Assembly (NCBI RefSeq): GCF_001995095.2 | Contig: NZ_MTSD02000003.1 | Location: 434,001-498,000 of the forward strand | From: Oceanospirillum linum | GTDB taxonomy: Bacteria > Pseudomonadota > Gammaproteobacteria > Pseudomonadales > Halomonadaceae | Length of the DNA: 64,000 nucleotides | Direction: 5' to 3' | Part shown: positions 1-9,570 of the stretch, one piece after another | How the letters are laid out: the number at the start of each line of letters is the position of its first letter | Position numbering within the stretch: position 1 is the stretch's first letter | The notes under the pieces: generated by a model | The model's database searches: none | The model's input: only the letters and a program-made list of their open reading frames with translations | What the model was told of the DNA's origin: nothing | Program-made: the position numbers and the translations under genes

Positions 1-1
1 C

Positions 2-31
2 AAAAAAGGGTAGCTCTGACTGCCCTTTTTC
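2..31 (+). terminator. Rho-independent terminator of an upstream gene
   Basis: An A-run and GGGTAG pair with CTGCCC followed by a T-run around a six-base loop. It probably ends a gene lying left of the window. The A-run also allows function on the minus strand. Confidence 0.6.
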
Positions 32-276
32 TTTGTTAACCCGCCGACACCAAATCAAACTAAACAATGATAATCCATTATTTTTCTTACTGATAAAGCA
101 CTGCCTTCTGCTACCGCAACTGTGTTACAGTGAACCTTTCCGTGGCTTGTGCCCCTGCACTTATGGACACCTGTTTCAACCGTTTAAATGGCGGCAACTG
201 AAATTCTGTTGCAACCGTTGACCGCAGGGGAGGCTAAGCCGCCCGCAGACATCTTGATTGAGGAAGATCCTGGGAA
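32..276 (+). other. Leader region of metX, no gene seen
   Basis: These 245 bases hold no convincing reading frame. Near the 3' end (about 228-247) a GC-rich stem is possible, GGGAGGC pairing with GCCGCCC around a tiny loop, without a T-run. I do not recognise a known SAM or SAH riboswitch. AGGAAG at 260-265 is the likely ribosome binding site for metX. Confidence 0.4.
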
Positions 277-1461
277 ATGCCTAATGCGATTCCTGAAGAT
301 TCTGTCGGTATTGTCGAACCGCAGATTGCCCACTTCGACACCCCGCTGGAACTCACCTGTGGCCGTACACTCGACAGCTATCAACTTATTTACGAAACCT
401 ACGGTACGCTTAACGCTGACCGCTCCAATGCGGTACTCATTTGCCATGCCCTGAGTGGCACACACCATGCGGCAGGCTATCACTCGGCAGATGATCGCAA
501 ACCCGGCTGGTGGGATGCCTATATCGGCCCCGGCAAATGTATCGATACCAACCGCTTTTATGTCGTCTGCCTGAACAATCTGGGCGGCTGCAGTGGCTCT
601 ACCGGCCCGACATCCATTGACCCGGCCACCGGCAAAACCTATGGCCCGGACTTCCCGGTGATGACAGTAACGGATTGGGTCAACAGTCAGATACGCCTGG
701 GAGATTATCTGGGCATCCACACCTGGGCCGCTATTGTTGGCGGTAGTCTGGGCGGTATGCAGGCACTGCAATGGTCTATTAACTATCCGGACCGTATGCG
801 CAACACGGTCGTCATTGCGGCAGCCCCGCGTCTATCGGCCCAGAACATCGCTTTCAATGAAGTGGCCCGCCAGGCGATCATGAGCGACCCGGAGTTCCAC
901 GATGGCCGCTATGCTGATCACGGCACCATCCCACGCCACGGCTTACGCCTGGCCCGGATGGTGGGGCATATCACCTATCTGTCCGAACACTCCATGGGCG
1001 ATAAATTCGGTCGTGATCTACGTACCGATAAGATCAATTTTGGCTACGATGTTGAGTTTCAGGTGGAGAGTTACCTGCGCTATCAGGGCGATACGTTTTC
1101 AGAAAGTTTCGATGCCAACACCTATCTGTTAATGACCAAAGCTCTGGATTACTTTGACCCGGCGGCACGCTACGATGGCGACTTGTCTAAAGCTCTTGGA
1201 CAAGCAAAAAGTAACTTTCTGCTGGTTTCGTTCAGCACTGATTGGCGTTTTGCCCCATCCCGCTCCGAAGAGATCGTTGATGCACTGACTGAAGCCGGTC
1301 GCCATGTTAGTTATGCCTGTATCGAATCTCCCCACGGTCACGATGCATTTCTGATCCCCAACGAGCGCTATGAGGCTGTCTTCTCTGCCTTTATGGACCG
1401 TGCAGCCAATGAGGCAGAACAGCAAAAAGCCTGCGAAAAAGGGGAAACAGCATGCACCTGA
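277..1461 (+). CDS. metX: Homoserine O-acyltransferase MetX
   Basis: This alpha/beta-hydrolase acyltransferase activates homoserine by O-acylation, the committed step of methionine synthesis, in the cytoplasm. The 394-residue length is normal for the MetX family. The nucleophile elbow GGSLGG carries Ser157, and the likely triad partners are Asp322 (in TDWRF) and His353 or His355 (in SPHGHD). Family membership is clear, but whether acetyl-CoA or succinyl-CoA is the donor cannot be decided by eye; Pseudomonas-type MetX enzymes can use succinyl-CoA. It overlaps metW by 10 bases, so the two are probably translationally coupled, as is usual for this pair. Confidence 0.93.
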   Translation: MPNAIPEDSVGIVEPQIAHFDTPLELTCGRTLDSYQLIYETYGTLNADRSNAVLICHALSGTHHAAGYHSADDRKPGWWDAYIGPGKCIDTNRFYVVCLNNLGGCSGSTGPTSIDPATGKTYGPDFPVMTVTDWVNSQIRLGDYLGIHTWAAIVGGSLGGMQALQWSINYPDRMRNTVVIAAAPRLSAQNIAFNEVARQAIMSDPEFHDGRYADHGTIPRHGLRLARMVGHITYLSEHSMGDKFGRDLRTDKINFGYDVEFQVESYLRYQGDTFSESFDANTYLLMTKALDYFDPAARYDGDLSKALGQAKSNFLLVSFSTDWRFAPSRSEEIVDALTEAGRHVSYACIESPHGHDAFLIPNERYEAVFSAFMDRAANEAEQQKACEKGETACT

Positions 1462-2051
1462 CACGCCCTGATTTAGCCATTATTCAAAACTGGATTCAGC
1501 CTAAGAGCCGGGTACTCGATCTTGGCTGCGGCAGTGGTGAACTGCTGGACTTTCTGCAGCAAAAAAAACAGGTTTACGGCTATGGTCTTGAGATTGATGA
1601 CCAGAAGATCACCGAGTGTATCGCCAAAGGCGTTAACGTGATCGAGCAGAACCTTGATGCCGGTTTGAGCAACTTTAAAGACCAGAGCTACGATGTTGTG
1701 GTGATGACCCAAGCGCTACAGGCGATGAAACGCCCGGATCTGATGCTGGAAGAGATGTTGCGTGTCGGCAAGGAGTGTATCGTGACCTTTCCAAACTTCG
1801 CTTACTGGCGCTGCCGCTTCTATCTGGCGATAAAAGGAGAGATGCCGGTTTCCAAATCTCTGCCCCACACCTGGTACAACACGCCTAATATCCATCTGTC
1901 GACCTTTCGGGATTTTGAACAGCTGTGCAAAAGCCGCAATCTGCAGATTATCGACCGGGCTGTCGGTAACAGCGAACATGAAAGTCATTGGGCAACCCAA
2001 CTATGGCCAAACCTGTTCGGCGAAGTGGCGATCTATCGGGTAACACGCTGA
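1452..2051 (+). CDS. metW: Methionine biosynthesis protein MetW
   Basis: MetW is a class I SAM-methyltransferase-like protein always found beside metX, thought to assist or modulate homoserine acylation. The SAM-binding motif [11 protein letters not shown] lies at about residues 20-30, and the 199-residue length is standard. The start overlaps the metX 3' end. The last codons ([10 protein letters not shown]) are echoed in diverged form about 95 bases downstream, described as a separate feature. Confidence 0.92.
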   Translation: MHLTRPDLAIIQNWIQPKSRVLDLGCGSGELLDFLQQKKQVYGYGLEIDDQKITECIAKGVNVIEQNLDAGLSNFKDQSYDVVVMTQALQAMKRPDLMLEEMLRVGKECIVTFPNFAYWRCRFYLAIKGEMPVSKSLPHTWYNTPNIHLSTFRDFEQLCKSRNLQIIDRAVGNSEHESHWATQLWPNLFGEVAIYRVTR

Positions 2052-2113
2052 TTCTGAATAATAAGTTGAACCTGAGAGCAGCCATAAGCTATGGGGCTCT
2101 CGAAGCCCGCTTT

Positions 2114-2146
2114 AGCGAAGTAGCGCTCTACCGCGTTACCCGTTAA
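2114..2146 (+). pseudogene. Relic of a second metW 3' end
   Basis: The 33 bases encode SEVALYRVTR plus stop, matching the last codons of metW (2019-2051, [10 protein letters not shown] plus stop) at 24 of 33 bases. The differences are mostly at third codon positions. The frame upstream stays open for about 20 codons but no longer resembles MetW. I infer a decayed remnant of another metW allele, not a recent duplication. Confidence 0.5.
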
Positions 2147-2209
2147 CCGGAACCCTGCTGAAAAGCCGAAGTCAGACAGGCAAACCAACCGTTTCTCTGG
2201 AGTTTCAAT

Positions 2210-2674
2210 ATGCGCGTATTAACCATCAATCGTATGCTGCTCAGCCTTATGGCGGGGCTGGCTCTGATGCTGAGCCTGGCAAGCCCGGCTCAGGCGGAAC
2301 AGTTTGAACAGGTGGGCGACTACCAGATTCACTACAACGCTTTTACCACAGGTTTTCTTCAGCCTGAGGTGGCTCAGTCCTACGGTATCGTCCGCAGCCG
2401 CTATCAGGCGATGATCAATATCTCGGTCTTGAAAAAACAGGCTGATGGCAGCTACAAACCCGTGGAAGCACTGGTCACAGGTGATGTAGCCAATCTGGCG
2501 GGGCAAAGCGTTAATCTGGCGTTCCGTACTATCCGTGAACCCAACGCAATCTATCAGATCACCAGCTTTCGTTTTACAGAAGATGAACCCACTCGCTTTC
2601 GCCTGAAAGTGCGCTTTGATCCGAATATAGAACCCTATGACCTGAGTTTTATCCGCCGTTTTTACGGTGAGTAA
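2210..2674 (+). CDS. DUF4426 family periplasmic protein
   Basis: A 154-residue exported protein with an N-terminal signal peptide (hydrophobic stretch about residues 9-27, ending in ASPAQA before cleavage). The rest matches my memory of the DUF4426 family, which sits between metW and rdgB in Pseudomonas relatives. Its function is unknown. A good ribosome binding site (CTGGAG) lies 8-13 bases before ATG. It is separated from metW by about 160 bases that contain the metW relic. Confidence 0.8.
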   Translation: MRVLTINRMLLSLMAGLALMLSLASPAQAEQFEQVGDYQIHYNAFTTGFLQPEVAQSYGIVRSRYQAMINISVLKKQADGSYKPVEALVTGDVANLAGQSVNLAFRTIREPNAIYQITSFRFTEDEPTRFRLKVRFDPNIEPYDLSFIRRFYGE

Positions 2675-2711
2675 AAACCTATTGCCGTCTCGAATATCAG
2701 ACTCCCATAAA

Positions 2712-2795
2712 CGCTACCACGCAGAACGTGGGGGCGAGCAGAGAGTATGGTAAGCAAACAGAAAACTCGTTCCCACGCTCCGCGTGGGAATGCAG
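2712..2795. repeat. Pair of REP-like palindromes before rdgB
   Basis: TTCCCACGC and GCGTGGGAA flank a three-base loop at 2770-2790, a palindrome that is widely dispersed in gammaproteobacterial intergenic DNA. A weaker partner lies upstream (CCACG and CGTGG around 2717-2731), so the two resemble a BIME-like pair. The element ends about 20 bases before the rdgB start. Confidence 0.65.
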
Positions 2796-2810
2796 AAGAG
2801 AACCTCTACT

Positions 2811-3410
2811 ATGAACCAGAAACTCGTCCTTGCCAGCGGTAACAAAGGCAAACTGAAAGAATTTGGCGAAGTCCTCGCCCCCCTGGGCTTCCAGGTAGTT
2901 CCTCAGTCGGAATATAGTGTTCCAGAAGTCGATGAAACCGGCCTGACTTTTATTGAGAACGCCTTGCTGAAGGCCCGGGAGGCCAGCCGTATCAGCGGCC
3001 AGCCAGCGATGGCGGATGATTCCGGTATTGAAGTAGACGCCCTGAACGGTGCTCCGGGAATCTATTCCGCCCGTTTCTCCGGCGAAGGTGCCACCGATGC
3101 CAAAAACAATGCCAAGCTACTGGAAGAGCTAAAAGGTCTGCCTGAGGCGGAACGCACTGCCCGCTACTGGTGTGTACTGGTTTACCTGCGCCATGCGAAT
3201 GACCCAACACCTATTATTGCTCAGGGCAGCTGGGAAGGTCGTATTCTGGAAGCCCCGGAGGGTGACGGCGGTTTTGGCTATGACCCGCTGTTCTTTATCG
3301 ATGAGCTGGGCTGTACCGCTGCGGCCATGACCCGGGAAGAGAAAAACAAACACAGCCATCGCGGTAAAGCGACACTGGATCTGATTACCCAGATGAAAGC
3401 CCGGGGTTAA
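2811..3410 (+). CDS. rdgB: dITP/XTP pyrophosphatase RdgB
   Basis: RdgB removes non-canonical purine triphosphates (dITP, XTP) from the nucleotide pool, giving the monophosphate and pyrophosphate. The HAM1-family start motif [14 protein letters not shown] begins at residue 4, and the catalytic region [11 protein letters not shown] follows near residues 67-77. I chose ATG 2811 (199 residues, typical length) over the in-frame start at 2784, because the latter lies inside the repeat palindrome. The gene is followed 39 bases later by hemW. Confidence 0.94.
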   Translation: MNQKLVLASGNKGKLKEFGEVLAPLGFQVVPQSEYSVPEVDETGLTFIENALLKAREASRISGQPAMADDSGIEVDALNGAPGIYSARFSGEGATDAKNNAKLLEELKGLPEAERTARYWCVLVYLRHANDPTPIIAQGSWEGRILEAPEGDGGFGYDPLFFIDELGCTAAAMTREEKNKHSHRGKATLDLITQMKARG

Positions 3411-3449
3411 CGCCTTAATTTTGCACTACTTGCCTGAAAGAGCCCTGAT

Positions 3450-4634
3450 ATGATCCTGCCGCCTCTGAGCCTCTATATCCACATTCCCTGGTGTGTACAG
3501 AAATGCCCTTACTGCGACTTTAATTCCCACGGAGTTGATCGCTTAAAAGGTGCAACAGATACCCCCCATGAAGCAGGCTTACCGGAGCAGGACTATATCA
3601 AGGCCCTGATGCAGGACCTGGACGCAGATCTGGCCGGAGTACAGGACCGTAAGCTCACCAGCATCTTTTTTGGTGGTGGCACCCCAAGCCTGTTCTCACC
3701 GGAAGCAATTGAGCAAATTCTTCAGGGTGTTGAGCAGCGCATCCCTTTTACAGACGATATAGAGATCACTCTGGAAGCAAACCCAGGCACGGTTGAACAG
3801 GCCCGCTTTGAGGGCTATCGCAATGCAGGCGTTAATCGACTCTCCATCGGTATTCAGAGCTTTGACCCAGCTCAGCTGAAACGCCTTGGCCGGATTCATG
3901 GCCGGGATGATGCCATCCGTGCCGCCGAAAGCGCCCGCAATGCGGGGTTTAGCCGATTTAATCTCGACCTGATGCACGGCCTGCCAAATCAGACAGAAGC
4001 AGAGGCACTTGCCGACATGCAGCAGGCGATTGATCTTCAGCCTGACCACCTTTCCTGGTATCAGCTCACCTTAGAACCTAATACCGCTTTTTATCAGGCT
4101 CCGCCTCCGCTACCGGACGATGACACCCTGTGGGAGATCCAGCAGGCCGGGCAGCAGCTGATTGCCACCGCGGGCTATCATCAATACGAAGTTTCAGCCT
4201 ATGCCAAAACTGGCTCTGAAGCGCGCCATAATCTTAACTATTGGCAGTTTGGTGATTATCTCGCCATTGGTGCCGGTGCCCACGGCAAGATTAGCTGGCC
4301 GACAGCCGGTGGTGGCCTTGAGATTGTCCGAACCAGTAAACAGCGCCACCCCAAGCAATACCTGAACGCGGTGGACTATATATCCCAGCGCACAGCTCTT
4401 GAGCCAGCAGAGCTACCGGTGGAGTTTCTGATGAATGCTTTACGGCTGAAAGAGGGTGTGGATGAATCACTTTATCCACAACGTACCGGACAGCCCCTTA
4501 GCAGCTTATCCCCAGAGTTGAAAAAGCTACAAGAGATGGGACTGATGGAGCTCGGTACAGGTCGACTAAAAACCACAGACGAGGGTTTTATCTATCTGAA
4601 TGCGGTGCTGGAAACCTTTCTCAGCTCCGAATAA
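3450..4634 (+). CDS. hemW: Radical SAM heme chaperone HemW
   Basis: HemW is a radical SAM protein that binds heme and hands it to apo-proteins such as respiratory enzymes; older annotations call it HemN-like coproporphyrinogen oxidase. The [4Fe-4S] motif is C15-x3-C19-x2-C22, without the extra cysteine of true HemN. GGGTPS (about residues 75-80) binds SAM. The length of 394 residues includes a HemW-type C-terminal winged domain. It follows rdgB on the same strand, as in Pseudomonas. Confidence 0.93.
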   Translation: MILPPLSLYIHIPWCVQKCPYCDFNSHGVDRLKGATDTPHEAGLPEQDYIKALMQDLDADLAGVQDRKLTSIFFGGGTPSLFSPEAIEQILQGVEQRIPFTDDIEITLEANPGTVEQARFEGYRNAGVNRLSIGIQSFDPAQLKRLGRIHGRDDAIRAAESARNAGFSRFNLDLMHGLPNQTEAEALADMQQAIDLQPDHLSWYQLTLEPNTAFYQAPPPLPDDDTLWEIQQAGQQLIATAGYHQYEVSAYAKTGSEARHNLNYWQFGDYLAIGAGAHGKISWPTAGGGLEIVRTSKQRHPKQYLNAVDYISQRTALEPAELPVEFLMNALRLKEGVDESLYPQRTGQPLSSLSPELKKLQEMGLMELGTGRLKTTDEGFIYLNAVLETFLSSE

Positions 4635-4658
4635 ACCATTCTCCAACAGGTATACACA

Positions 4659-7115
4659 TTAACCAGGGAGTGGCCTGGACAGCTTTTCTTCCAGATCCAT
4701 GAGCGTGAGAGGGCGACTATAAAGAAACCCCTGACCAATATCACAGCCACTATTCGTCAGAAACTCAGCCTGTTCAATCTGTTCAATCCCCTCTGCAACG
4801 ACACTTAAACCCAGCTGCTGAGCCAGCACAATGATTGTCCGGGTAATGGCGCAATCGTTTTGACCATGGGGCAGGTCTTTAACAAAAGCACGGTCAACTT
4901 TGAGCACATCAATTGGCATCTGTTTCAGGTAAGCCAGCGAAGAATACCCGGTACCAAAATCATCAATAGCCAGACTAACCCCCAGTCGCTTTAGCTCATG
5001 GAGAACTGGCAGCATGTCATCCATACTCTCCATCAGCATGCTTTCAGTGATCTCAAGCTCAACCCATTTAGGATCAACCCCTGTATGCTGCAAAACGGTC
5101 TCCACCTGGCTGACAAAGCCCGGATCCTGGAACTGTCGGGCAGATAAATTGATCGCTATTTTAATGGGCATACGCCCAGTCTGCTGCCAGTTTACGACCT
5201 GTTTACAGGCTGTCTCCAACACCCAGTAACTGATGGGAAGAATTAAGCCTGTTTCTTCAGCAAAGGGAATAAAATCCAGAGGGGGAATCAGACCACGCTC
5301 AGGATCATTCCAGCGAATCAAAGCCTCAACGCCGACAATATTCTGCTTCTTCAGGCATACCTTTGGCTGGTAATACAGCTCAAGCTGATCATGTTGCATC
5401 GCTTTTCTAAGGCGAACTTCAAGATCCATGCGTTTCTGTGCCTGCTGATTAAGCTCCTGTGAGAAAAAGTGACAACTGCTGCCGGTTTGTTGCTTCGCTT
5501 TGTACATAGCCAGCTCTGCATTGCGCAGGGCTTCTGTTGTATCGGTAGCATCCTGGGGTAAAAAAGCAACGCCAATACTGGCGAAAGCATTAATCGTATG
5601 CGGCCCCAGCTTAACGGTGCGGTTAAACTGATAACAAAGCTGATCCAGCCAGTCATTCAGTTTTTCCCGGCTGTTCGTGTAGTGCATAATCGCAAACTCA
5701 TCTCCCCCCAGACGCACCAGCACATCTGAGTCACTGACCACCACTTTCAGGCGATGTGCAGCGGTCTTGATCAGCCGGTCACCCACACTGTGACCCAAAG
5801 AATCATTCACTCTCTTGAAGTCATCCAGATCGATAAACACTAAAACCGTCTGACCTTCAAAACCGGAAGCTTCTGACTCAGCGAAAAACTCATCCAGATT
5901 ATCCAGCAGAAATTGACGGTTTCCGAGACCGGTAATCGGGTCAAAAAAAGCCAGCTGCTGAATCTTGCGGTCCGTTTCCCGCTGTGCCGTCAGATCTTCA
6001 CCAACAGCGACAAAGCCCTCAATCTCACCTTTTGCACATGCAATCGGCGAAATGGACATACTTTGCCAGAACAGCTCGCCATTTTTCCGACGACAAAGCA
6101 ACTCGCCGTGCCAGGGTTTACCCTGCCCCAAGGTGGCTGCCAACTGGCGACGCACCTCCGGAGAAGTACGCCCTGCCGAAAGAAAATCAACATGCCGTCC
6201 AATCACTTCATCAGGAGAAAAGCCGGATACCTGACAAAACTGCCAGTTAACATATTCAATCCTGTACTCTGCATCCGTGAGCATGACACTACTGCCACTC
6301 TGATCCAATGCATTAGAAAGCTTTTCTCTTTCCCGCTCGGCTTCAAGACGGCTCGTAATATCATGGACGATCGAATAAAGTAACTTCTGCCCATGAAGCT
6401 CCACCGGACCGCTATATACCTCAACATCCCTGACTTCACCCGAAGCCAGCTTATGCCGAAAGACAAAGTGATTGCGCTTTTCCTTCTCTGCTTCAACCAT
6501 CGCCTGAGCAATCTCTTCCTCTGACATCACATTGATATCGGAAGCATTCAAAGACGTAAACTGCTCATAGCTGTATCCATAAAAGCGGCAGGCGGCCTCA
6601 TTCGCATCCACCAGATCGCCAGATTCCGGATCAAGTAGTAACTCAACAACCCGACTACGTTTAAACAGTTGGCGATAGCGCTGCTCGCTGTCATCCTGGC
6701 AACTTTGCCATTGTTCCCGGGATACACTGACATCCACTAAGTAGCCACTAAAACCCTCAGGAGCACCGGTATCGGCACGATGGATCATCGTCACACCTGT
6801 CACCCAGATATAGTGGCCATCACGGTGGCAAAGCCGGTAATCATTGTGGGTAATACGGGAGGTATCAGAGTCAATAACCTGCGAAAAGTCACGTAGCAGA
6901 CTCTCAAGGTCATCAGGGTGAACCAGGTCAGAATAGGCCTGTTTTTTTTCCAGAAACGTACTGGCGGTATAACCCGTCAGCTCAGCAATATTATCGCTTA
7001 CATACTGTACCGGCCACAAATCATCAGCAACCGGCCGGGCGCCCCATTTAAAAAACACCACAGGCCCGGTATCAAACAAGCTGGGGTTAATATATGCCTT
7101 CCCTTGCGTATTCAT
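4659..7115 (-). CDS. Three-PAS GGDEF-EAL cyclic-di-GMP protein
   Basis: An 818-residue soluble sensor that can make and/or break cyclic-di-GMP. Three PAS domains come first (about residues 20-130, 145-260, 265-385), then GGDEF (about 385-550), then EAL (about 560-810). The cyclase motif is LGGDEF, intact, with SDSD in place of the RxxD inhibitory site. The phosphodiesterase keeps VEALIRW and the DDFGTGYSSL loop, so both activities are possible. There is no membrane segment. It converges on hemW with only about 24 bases between them. Ligand and direction of output are unknown. Confidence 0.92.
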   Translation of the reverse strand: MNTQGKAYINPSLFDTGPVVFFKWGARPVADDLWPVQYVSDNIAELTGYTASTFLEKKQAYSDLVHPDDLESLLRDFSQVIDSDTSRITHNDYRLCHRDGHYIWVTGVTMIHRADTGAPEGFSGYLVDVSVSREQWQSCQDDSEQRYRQLFKRSRVVELLLDPESGDLVDANEAACRFYGYSYEQFTSLNASDINVMSEEEIAQAMVEAEKEKRNHFVFRHKLASGEVRDVEVYSGPVELHGQKLLYSIVHDITSRLEAEREREKLSNALDQSGSSVMLTDAEYRIEYVNWQFCQVSGFSPDEVIGRHVDFLSAGRTSPEVRRQLAATLGQGKPWHGELLCRRKNGELFWQSMSISPIACAKGEIEGFVAVGEDLTAQRETDRKIQQLAFFDPITGLGNRQFLLDNLDEFFAESEASGFEGQTVLVFIDLDDFKRVNDSLGHSVGDRLIKTAAHRLKVVVSDSDVLVRLGGDEFAIMHYTNSREKLNDWLDQLCYQFNRTVKLGPHTINAFASIGVAFLPQDATDTTEALRNAELAMYKAKQQTGSSCHFFSQELNQQAQKRMDLEVRLRKAMQHDQLELYYQPKVCLKKQNIVGVEALIRWNDPERGLIPPLDFIPFAEETGLILPISYWVLETACKQVVNWQQTGRMPIKIAINLSARQFQDPGFVSQVETVLQHTGVDPKWVELEITESMLMESMDDMLPVLHELKRLGVSLAIDDFGTGYSSLAYLKQMPIDVLKVDRAFVKDLPHGQNDCAITRTIIVLAQQLGLSVVAEGIEQIEQAEFLTNSGCDIGQGFLYSRPLTLMDLEEKLSRPLPG

Positions 7116-7233
7116 TGCCTACTCCGGCGTCGCACGACCTGCACATCCGGAGCATCCTCACGACGCAACCAGCTGCGCGACATTTGTTATTAAAATTATA
7201 TGCAGTCTCTGAGGGTATACCCTAACTCAAACA

Positions 7234-7260
7234 AAAAAGCCCCTGCAAGAGGGGCTTATC
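7234..7260 (-). terminator. Terminator of tolC
   Basis: Read on the minus strand, GCCCCT, a five-base loop and AGGGGC are followed by a run of six T. It lies just beyond the tolC stop and before the start of the PAS-GGDEF-EAL gene's upstream region. Confidence 0.8.
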
Positions 7261-7273
7261 AGGTTAGTAATAA

Positions 7274-8590
7274 TTAACCCGCTTTTTTCTGCAACCACTG
7301 ATCCAGAGCGACAATATCATCCTGTTTTAACGTACCAGCAGCCTGCTTCAGCTTGATCATGCTAATCAGGTAACTGTATCGGGTATCAAGATAGGATGTT
7401 TGTGCACTGTAATAGGCCTGCTCCGCCTGTAAAACATCAACAATGTTACGGGTACCTACCTCATAACCGGAGCGGGTCGCACGCAAAGCACTTTCAGAGG
7501 AGAGCAGTGCCTGACGACGAGCCTCCACCTGCTGCACACTGGTGGTGACCTGAATGTAGTAACTACGGGCGTTCAGAGCTGTAGACCGGCGCTGTAACTC
7601 AAGTCCTTGTTCAGACTGGTTCAGATAGTGGCCAACCTTTCTGATATTGGCACTGGTAGAGCCGCCGGCATAAATCTGCCAGCCCATTTCAAGGCCTAAA
7701 GCCAGATTGGTCATATCGGTTTCGGCAGAAGAGTCCGTATTCTGGTAACTCAGCTCAGCTTTAGCATTAATGTAAGGCAGATATGCAGACTTGGCAGCTT
7801 TTACTGCCGTCGTTGCCACATCTGTCTGCTTCTGAGCAGCCTTCACATCAAGATTGTTCGCCAGGGCCAGATCGATCCAATACTGAACCGTTGCTGGCTG
7901 AGGTGATTCCACTGGAAAGTCCTCTGCCAAAGTATCCAGCTTGCCATAGCTTTTACCCGTCAACAGCTGTAATGATTCCTCACTGATCAGCAAAGCCCCC
8001 TCAGCGCCAATACGGGCAGCACGGGCACCGTCATAAGCGGCCTGAGCTTCGTTAACGCCGGTAATAGGAATCAGGCCAACCTTAAACTGTTGCCTGGCTT
8101 GCTCCAGTTGACGCTTGATCGCTTTTTCCTGGGCCTGGGCAGAGGTCAGGTTATCCTGGGCGCGCAAAACACCAAAGAAAGCTTCCGTTACCCGTACCAT
8201 CAGGTCCATTTCTGCCGTCTGATACTCATAGCGTGCTTTTTCAGTGGTCGCTTCAGCAACACCAATCTGCGCAATATTCCCCACATTCAGCAGAGGCTGC
8301 GTAACGGTCAGCGCCAGCTGTGCCTGATTGTAGTTGTCACCAAAATCACTGCCCTGATAAGTTCCGTCAGGGGAGTTATTCATCAGGCTGCCACCTGCCG
8401 TAACCGTAGGCTTAACACCCGCCCAGGCTACACTTTCATCTTCGATAACCGCATTCAATTCAGACTGGGCTATTTTCAGCTGGTAATCGTTCTCCAAAGC
8501 ATCCTGGTAGACGCCGGATAGGGTTTGCGCCTGAGCATGAATACTCAAAGCAGAGATTAAAGCCGCTGAAATAGCGGTAAGTCGTCGCAT
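7274..8590 (-). CDS. tolC: TolC-family outer-membrane channel
   Basis: This outer-membrane efflux duct forms a trimer that joins type I secretion and RND or MFS pumps. The ATG at 8590 gives 438 residues with a signal peptide (about residues 1-22, ending SIHAQA). It is preceded by GGAG at good spacing; the upstream extension to 8695 lacks both. Two internally similar OEP repeats are visible, each ending in a GTRNIVDVL- or TGVNEAQAA-like turn, as expected for TolC. No pump genes sit next to it, so it probably serves partners encoded elsewhere. Confidence 0.9.
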   Translation of the reverse strand: MRRLTAISAALISALSIHAQAQTLSGVYQDALENDYQLKIAQSELNAVIEDESVAWAGVKPTVTAGGSLMNNSPDGTYQGSDFGDNYNQAQLALTVTQPLLNVGNIAQIGVAEATTEKARYEYQTAEMDLMVRVTEAFFGVLRAQDNLTSAQAQEKAIKRQLEQARQQFKVGLIPITGVNEAQAAYDGARAARIGAEGALLISEESLQLLTGKSYGKLDTLAEDFPVESPQPATVQYWIDLALANNLDVKAAQKQTDVATTAVKAAKSAYLPYINAKAELSYQNTDSSAETDMTNLALGLEMGWQIYAGGSTSANIRKVGHYLNQSEQGLELQRRSTALNARSYYIQVTTSVQQVEARRQALLSSESALRATRSGYEVGTRNIVDVLQAEQAYYSAQTSYLDTRYSYLISMIKLKQAAGTLKQDDIVALDQWLQKKAG

Positions 8591-8899
8591 GGTCTGCTCC
8601 TGCACGTTATCAATTCGTTCAGATAAAGCGATTAACAGTGCCTCCTTCATGGAAACACCAGATAGGTATAAATGATATATCTCAGTATAACGCAAGGCTT
8701 ATCATAGCGAATAAGCGAGGATGCTTCATCGCCGTCGCCAACTATTTTAGATCAGCCTAATATATTTGTTAACCAAAATAATATTCAGCCGGTAAGTCTC
8801 GCAGAGGCTTAAAGCGCGCCCAAGTAAGATAATTAATCGGAGTTACATCTTTAAGCGAAGATTACCTGAATAATTCAGAGGATTGGCGATAATGAAGAA
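8591..8899. other. 309-base gap between tolC and the 138-residue gene
   Basis: No reading frame or RNA gene is recognised here. The part next to tolC is AT-rich and should hold its promoter; a TTGCGT box and TATACT/TTATAC hexamers are present on the minus strand around 8665-8695. No strong terminator hairpin was seen for the gene on the right. Confidence 0.4.
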
Positions 8900-9316
8900 T
8901 TAAGCAGCAAGATTGATCTGACGGGCCAGCTGCTCACCCAGTTCAGGCGTTTCCACAACACGATAGATATTAGTGGCTTGGGCCGGACGAACCCCGGTAA
9001 CCTGCTGAATGTTCGGAAAGACATCAGACAGGGCACGCAAAAAGCTAAAATAGCCACCATAGCCGGAAATCATAGAATGGTTCATAGCGCGGTTAACAGC
9101 CATCGCCGTTTTACGGGCCTTGGTATCTGCTTCCAGATTCTGGCGCTGCAGATCCACCTGGGCGTTGCTGTCAATACCCTGAATATCTGACGCATAGAGA
9201 GGTGTCGTTAACAAACTCAGCAACATAGAGAACTGCCCACCCTGCGAATTATGCAGAGCGGTGTTCATTGACTTTGCAACACCGGTAGACTGTTCTAGCT
9301 GATTAACGATTTTCAT
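8900..9316 (-). CDS. Conserved-looking hypothetical protein, 138 residues
   Basis: I do not recognise this protein with certainty. It is a soluble, mostly helical chain with no signal peptide; its N-terminal half (GGQFSMLLSLLTTP) and middle (ALSDVFPNIQQVTGV) look like packed helices. A distant link to the VC2046/SO_2500 gammaproteobacterial family is possible but unproven. ATG 9316 is preferred to the upstream in-frame start at 9364, because the added residues look like leader sequence. It is divergent from thiC. Confidence 0.6.
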   Translation of the reverse strand: MKIVNQLEQSTGVAKSMNTALHNSQGGQFSMLLSLLTTPLYASDIQGIDSNAQVDLQRQNLEADTKARKTAMAVNRAMNHSMISGYGGYFSFLRALSDVFPNIQQVTGVRPAQATNIYRVVETPELGEQLARQINLAA

Positions 9317-9440
9317 CGGATAACGACCAATAAAAGATGACTGTTCCCTTGCTATCGGCAGCATGATAAATATCTTTACATTTTTTCGCAGTAAACTTTT
9401 CCAGATTGCCGCAAAGCCATATTTCCAAGCCTAAAAGCAC

Positions 9441-9469
9441 TGGACATAAGTTGCCAGCCTACCTAGACT
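9441..9469 (+). promoter_or_regulatory. Predicted sigma-70 promoter of the thiC transcript
   Basis: TGGACA (9441-9446) and TAGACT (9464-9469) are separated by 17 bases. Transcription would start near 9476, directly at the edge of the riboswitch. The prediction rests on hexamer match and position only. Confidence 0.5.
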
Positions 9470-9476
9470 CTTGGTC

Positions 9477-9570
9477 ATCTTGACGGGGTGCACGGTTGGC
9501 TGAGATCGCTGCGAAGCAGCGGAACCCGAAGAACCTGAACTGGGTAATTCCAGCGTAGGAATCGAGAAAA
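9477..9570 (+). ncRNA. TPP riboswitch (THI element) before thiC
   Basis: The conserved thi-box blocks are all present: ACGGGGTGC, GGCTGAGAT, ACCCGAAGAACCTGAACTGG and GTAATTCCAGCGTAGGAA. The RNA binds thiamine pyrophosphate and lowers thiC expression. A variable P3 stem (GCTGCGAAGCAGC) lies between the halves. About 240 bases separate the aptamer from the thiC start, so the expression platform is long and I could not identify its switching stem. Confidence 0.95.
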
